A stretch of DNA of 64,000 nt from Megalobrama amblycephala. Its lineage: Eukaryota > Chordata > Actinopteri > Cypriniformes > Xenocyprididae. A program made the position numbers and the translations under genes. Shown piece after piece: positions 52,523 to 64,000 of this stretch (its first letter is position 1; every line of letters begins with the position of its first letter). The notes under the pieces were generated by a model that saw only the letters and a list, made by a program, of their open reading frames with translations, had not been told where the DNA came from and made no database searches. Location: NCBI RefSeq assembly GCF_018812025.1, contig NC_063053.1, positions 8,600,123 through 8,664,122 on the forward strand, read 5' to 3'.

Positions 52523-52680
52523 TGTGTGCAATAGCTAGTGGCCGTTGATACTGTTTCCTATACAATGACGTAAGCCAATCACAACAGTGGTCATATACTG
52601 ACAATCCTTAAAGGAGCCACCAATTAAAAAAGTGTTATTTCAGACAGAGGGTCAGAATGAAGGTGAAAATAATTGTTTTT

Positions 52681-54213
<1,533 letters not shown>

Positions 54214-55726
54214 TATATATATTAACAATATAAGTGAACCTCAAGGAACACATTAAAATAATTTTAAAAAAAAATCAATGCCATGATCCCTTTAATGATA
54301 ACAACACTGTCATATAACATACAGTTCTGAACTTGATTTTACACTATTTATCAACACATATGCAGAAAGGGAAGGGAGATCCACAGAGACCATTGTTCAT
54401 TTCCATCCTAGACAGCAGGCAGTGATTAAATATGCCACTTCTGCTCCACTAATTCATTCACTTTGAAATTCTGCTGCCGAGCAGAGTGCATCTTTTTCTG
54501 TTAAAGGGCCACATTGTTTTCACAGGACTTTGGCCTCATTAGCAGGAGTAGATGCTTGGTGTGGGGGAGGGGAATCCGGCCACAGAGACATTGTGTCTTT
54601 CTGTCCATAATGATGTGACACAGTCAATTTGGAGATGCTTATGTTGATTGGGGGGTGTCGGCAAAAACATTTGGCCATTTACTTCTGTGTCCTTCGAATG
54701 TCATTGTCCATGCATATGTCTTACCTACCAAAATGGACAACGCATTTCAAGATGAGTCTCTTGGGACACACAATTAGACTTTTCTGTCTTTTTTCCTGTG
54801 AATATTTTCCCTGATGAGGTCAGCTGTCTGTATTGCAGCTGTACCAAAGTATGAAAAACCTGTTGCCTTCTGTTCTTCTTGGGATTCCCTAATACTACCG
54901 GGACCATCCATTCTCGGGATGAAGGTAGCATCAACTACGTGAGTATTAAGTACTGAGAGAGACTCTGGGCTCACGTAGCCTGGTCTAAAGGCTTATCAGA
55001 GGCTAAGCCAGAAGGGAAAAAAACAGTAAAGCTAGTCTCAGTCGACCAGAGGTACGGGCACAAGGCCATCTGTCCATTCTCTGAATACAACTGACAACAA
55101 AGGAGGGCAACTCCGCACTCAGGGAATCATACACACTCTGGAGCAGCAAACGTTAACTCATCTTGGATTGAAAGGGTAAGAAGAGTTGGTGAAGAACGTA
55201 ACTGGCATCTTTGCGCTGTCTCAACCTCCATCACTTCTCAGGTCAGTTTGCTAACTTCAACCCAAAGCTGCTCGTCACGTGCAGGGACTTCCAAATGACA
55301 AGAACAAATAGTGCTATTGTTTCATCTTTGACAATAGGAAAACTGTTGTTTATGTCTTACATATACTTTATGGATAATTTGTGTCTATATGTACGCATTA
55401 TATGGCATTCTATAGCCTAATGCTGAGTTGTTTATACGTTTTCCAAACCCGTTGTTTATATCTTTCAAATACCTTATGTGTATTTTGTCTATATATACAT
55501 CATACGACATTCTATAGCCTAACGCTGGGTTGTTTTTCGTATAATATAATAATGTAACACAATATTATTTATAAATTATGTTAATGTTAGTAAATACAAA
55601 CATGATTTTTCAAAAATATTGTGCTAAATATGGCAGTAATATTACATATTGTTGTTGAATGGACATATTCATCAATAGATTTAGTTAATATATAAATATG
55701 AGGGTTTTTTTATTTATTAAATTTAG

Positions 55727-55930
55727 TGCCCGTCTACACTAAACTTTTTTATGCGTTTTGGCCGTTCATTTACATGACATCGGCATTTTGGGCGCCCGAA
55801 AATGCAAACTTTTGAAAACAATACCGTTATCGTCTTCGTGTTTTAGTTGTTTTCGCAGATCCATGTGGGACAAGGAAAAGGAAAAACATATCCGTTTTAA
55901 TACATCGTTGTCACGTAAACGTACCCTTAG
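55727..55930. repeat. Diverged MITE-like repeat, second copy
   Basis: It shares GAAAATGCAAACTTTTGAAAA, AATACCGTTA and TTTTCGCAGATCC with 32,491-32,930 in the same order. The ends are worn. Confidence 0.55.
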
Positions 55931-56570
55931 TTTGGCGTTAACTGCAATGTATTGAGCGCCCAATCTTTTTAAATTTAACATAAAACAATGTTCACAAACA
56001 ACAACTAAGGCTTAGCCATTGGGATTACGTATTTAAAACAGACTGATCATTTTTGAACACTAAGACTGAGTCACCATTTGCTTTGTACGTCAACATTTCA
56101 ACGTCAGTTGCATAAATTATTTTAATTCCAGATTCATAAACACATTTGACATGTGAAAAACAGCCTGTGTGATATCTATGTTCGGGCTTATTAGTGCTAT
56201 GCTATATGATGGCAGAATGTTTTCAGATGCCTGTTGACAAGCTTTGGAAAGACAGAAATGGGTCAAATGGGATTTAGCATTAGCCAAACAAATCCGGGCC
56301 TAAAGGATTAGACGGGATGGTAGCAGTGTGTTTTATGCATTTACCTGATGAAACAGCACAGAACTATTAGCCACACAAAAGAACCGGCTTTTACAACATT
56401 CAGCCATCATATTTCATATTGAGCATGCTGAATCTATAACTCATTTAGTCTTGTTCATGACTGGGAATTGAATTCTCAGAGCTTGAGAATACTTACATAA
56501 CACATACAGCCCTTGTAGGTTTTGATATTTAACAGAAGTAAAACATTTCTTTCTCTTTTAATCTATTCAG

Positions 56571-56638
56571 CTGTTCACAAGTTCCTCTGCTGCTGGAGTG
56601 TCATGGAAAGAGGGACCGCATTTCATTTAACAGCTTAT
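56571..56638 (+). other. Candidate non-coding leader exon of pcbp3
   Basis: A strong acceptor (TTTCTTTCTCTTTTAATCTATTCAG region ending at 56,570) and a donor TTAT|GTAAGT bound 68 bases. If joined to 57,362, an upstream ATG at 56,603 would read 16 codons and stop before the main start. No conservation can be tested here. Confidence 0.3.
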
Positions 56639-57398
56639 GTAAGTCTGAAAACATTTCTAAAGCAGTAGTTTTACAAATGAAAGCATTGGGGCTCAATTGG
56701 AATAATAGATCTGATAAATAAAGAAAATGCATTCATTTATTTCTCACAGCTGCAGGGCCTCATTAGAGGAACATGAGGAATGAATAAGGCCTTATTAAAG
56801 AGAAATTTAAGACAATCCACTAACACTTCCTCTGATCTAACGCTGACTCATTTTTTAGTTTCGCCCATGAATGTTCTCTGTGATCTCATCTGGCTTAGAA
56901 TTGATTTAGATATAGTGATAAGCTCGGTTTTAAAGCGCGGAGATGTGCGGAATGTGGGAACAGACGACATTGTGTTCCCGCACTGATGAATTAATGGGCC
57001 TTGTTAGACATGGTCACACAAACGTCACTTGATCCACAGGCCTAGAAAGACACAAGTGGCTTCTTTAGAGTCTTATCAATCACGGTCACACCATTTCTAT
57101 TAAAGCAGAACCATTAGAGACGTTAGAGGCTGGACCTCGCTCGCCCAGAGCCCAGAGGGAAATAACACCCAACTTAATGTCAGAGCACAACAACAGGTAC
57201 CTACGGCTAAACAAAATGAACGCACGACTGAATAGACATTTACAGCTGAGAGAGGTAATGGGGAAGAATTATGAGTTTTCAAGGCTGAAATGTTTGCACA
57301 CTGAAATTCATCTCGTATCTGCTCTGACTGAACGGGTAAATTTGTCTGTTTGTGTGCACAGATACAGTCTGTTTGAAGCATCTAGACCCAAGAGAAGA

Positions 57399-63659
<6,261 letters not shown>

Positions 63660-64000
63660 ACACAATATTAGGAAGGTGGTAATGTTATGCCTCAGACCTA
63701 TGCAGCCCCATACACCCCATTCACTGTGTATTCTGACACCGTTCTATCAGAACCAGCATTAACTTCTTGAGCAATTTGAGCTACAGTAGCTCGTCTGTTG
63801 GATCGGACCACACGGGCCAGCCTTCGCTCCCCACGTGCATCAGTGAGCCTTGGCCGTCCATGACCCTGTTGTCGGGTCACCACTGTTCCTTCCTTGGAGC
63901 ACTTTTGATAGATTCTGACCACCGCAGACCGGGAACACCCCACAAGAGCTGCAGTTTTGGAGATGCTCTGACCCAGTCGTCTAGCCATCACAAATTGGCC
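63660..64000 (-). mobile_element. Deleted Tc1 element, cut by window edge
   Basis: A minus-strand frame of 97 codons (63,698-63,991) encodes a Tc1 transposase N-terminal helix-turn-helix domain ([20 protein letters not shown], then [19 protein letters not shown]). It is joined directly to ACAATATTAGGAAGGTGGT and GTTATGCCT at 63,661-63,692, which in intact elements lies just after the C-terminal coding end. The catalytic half has therefore been deleted. The start and outer terminus are beyond 64,000. Confidence 0.8.

Overview
The window is vertebrate nuclear DNA, almost certainly from a cyprinid (carp/zebrafish-type) fish. It carries short exons with GT-AG introns, is AT-rich, and is crowded with fish-type transposons: Tc1 elements, hAT-like and TTAA-flanked MITEs, tRNA-derived SINEs and LTR relics. 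Nothing resembles a prokaryotic operon, a CRISPR array or a virus genome. Four protein-coding genes can be supported by joining exons by hand so that reading phase is kept across every junction.

Layout, left to right. (1) About 1-13,175: non-coding, taken to be the large first intron of a dlg5-like gene and full of MITEs. (2) 13,176-13,473, minus strand: first coding exon of dlg5 (N-terminal CARD-like domain of the DLG5 scaffold), with its presumed promoter to the right. (3) 13,960-20,343: intergenic, with two fold-back hairpins, a TTAA-flanked MITE and a SINE fragment. (4) 20,344 to about 37,835, minus: complete anxa11 (annexin A11), 14 coding exons, 532 codons plus stop, and at least one non-coding leader exon. 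(5) 39,865-49,601, minus: complete mocos (molybdenum cofactor sulfurase), 15 coding exons, 850 codons plus stop. One of its introns is almost entirely a 1.6-kb GATA/TATC satellite. (6) 49,602-57,361: Tc1 transposon remnants and unique sequence. (7) 57,399-62,336, plus: 5' half of a poly(rC)-binding protein gene, closest to pcbp3, with KH1 and the start of KH2; it runs off the right edge. (8) 63,660-64,000: a deleted Tc1 element, also cut by the window edge.

The genes act in unrelated processes: cell polarity scaffolding (DLG5), Ca2+-dependent membrane and RNA-granule tethering (ANXA11), sulfuration of the molybdenum cofactor for xanthine dehydrogenase and aldehyde oxidase (MOCOS), and single-stranded poly(C) RNA binding (PCBP). 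dlg5, anxa11 and mocos all lie on the minus strand and pcbp3 on the plus strand; mocos and pcbp3 are divergent, separated by a transposon-rich gap.

I found no convincing undescribed biological system. The most unusual items are structural: a 53-bp hAT-type micro-element with a perfect 8-bp target duplication, the GATA-satellite intron of mocos, hAT-in-hAT and LTR-in-repeat nesting that can be read base by base, a weak GTCTGT splice donor in mocos, and several long perfect hairpins.
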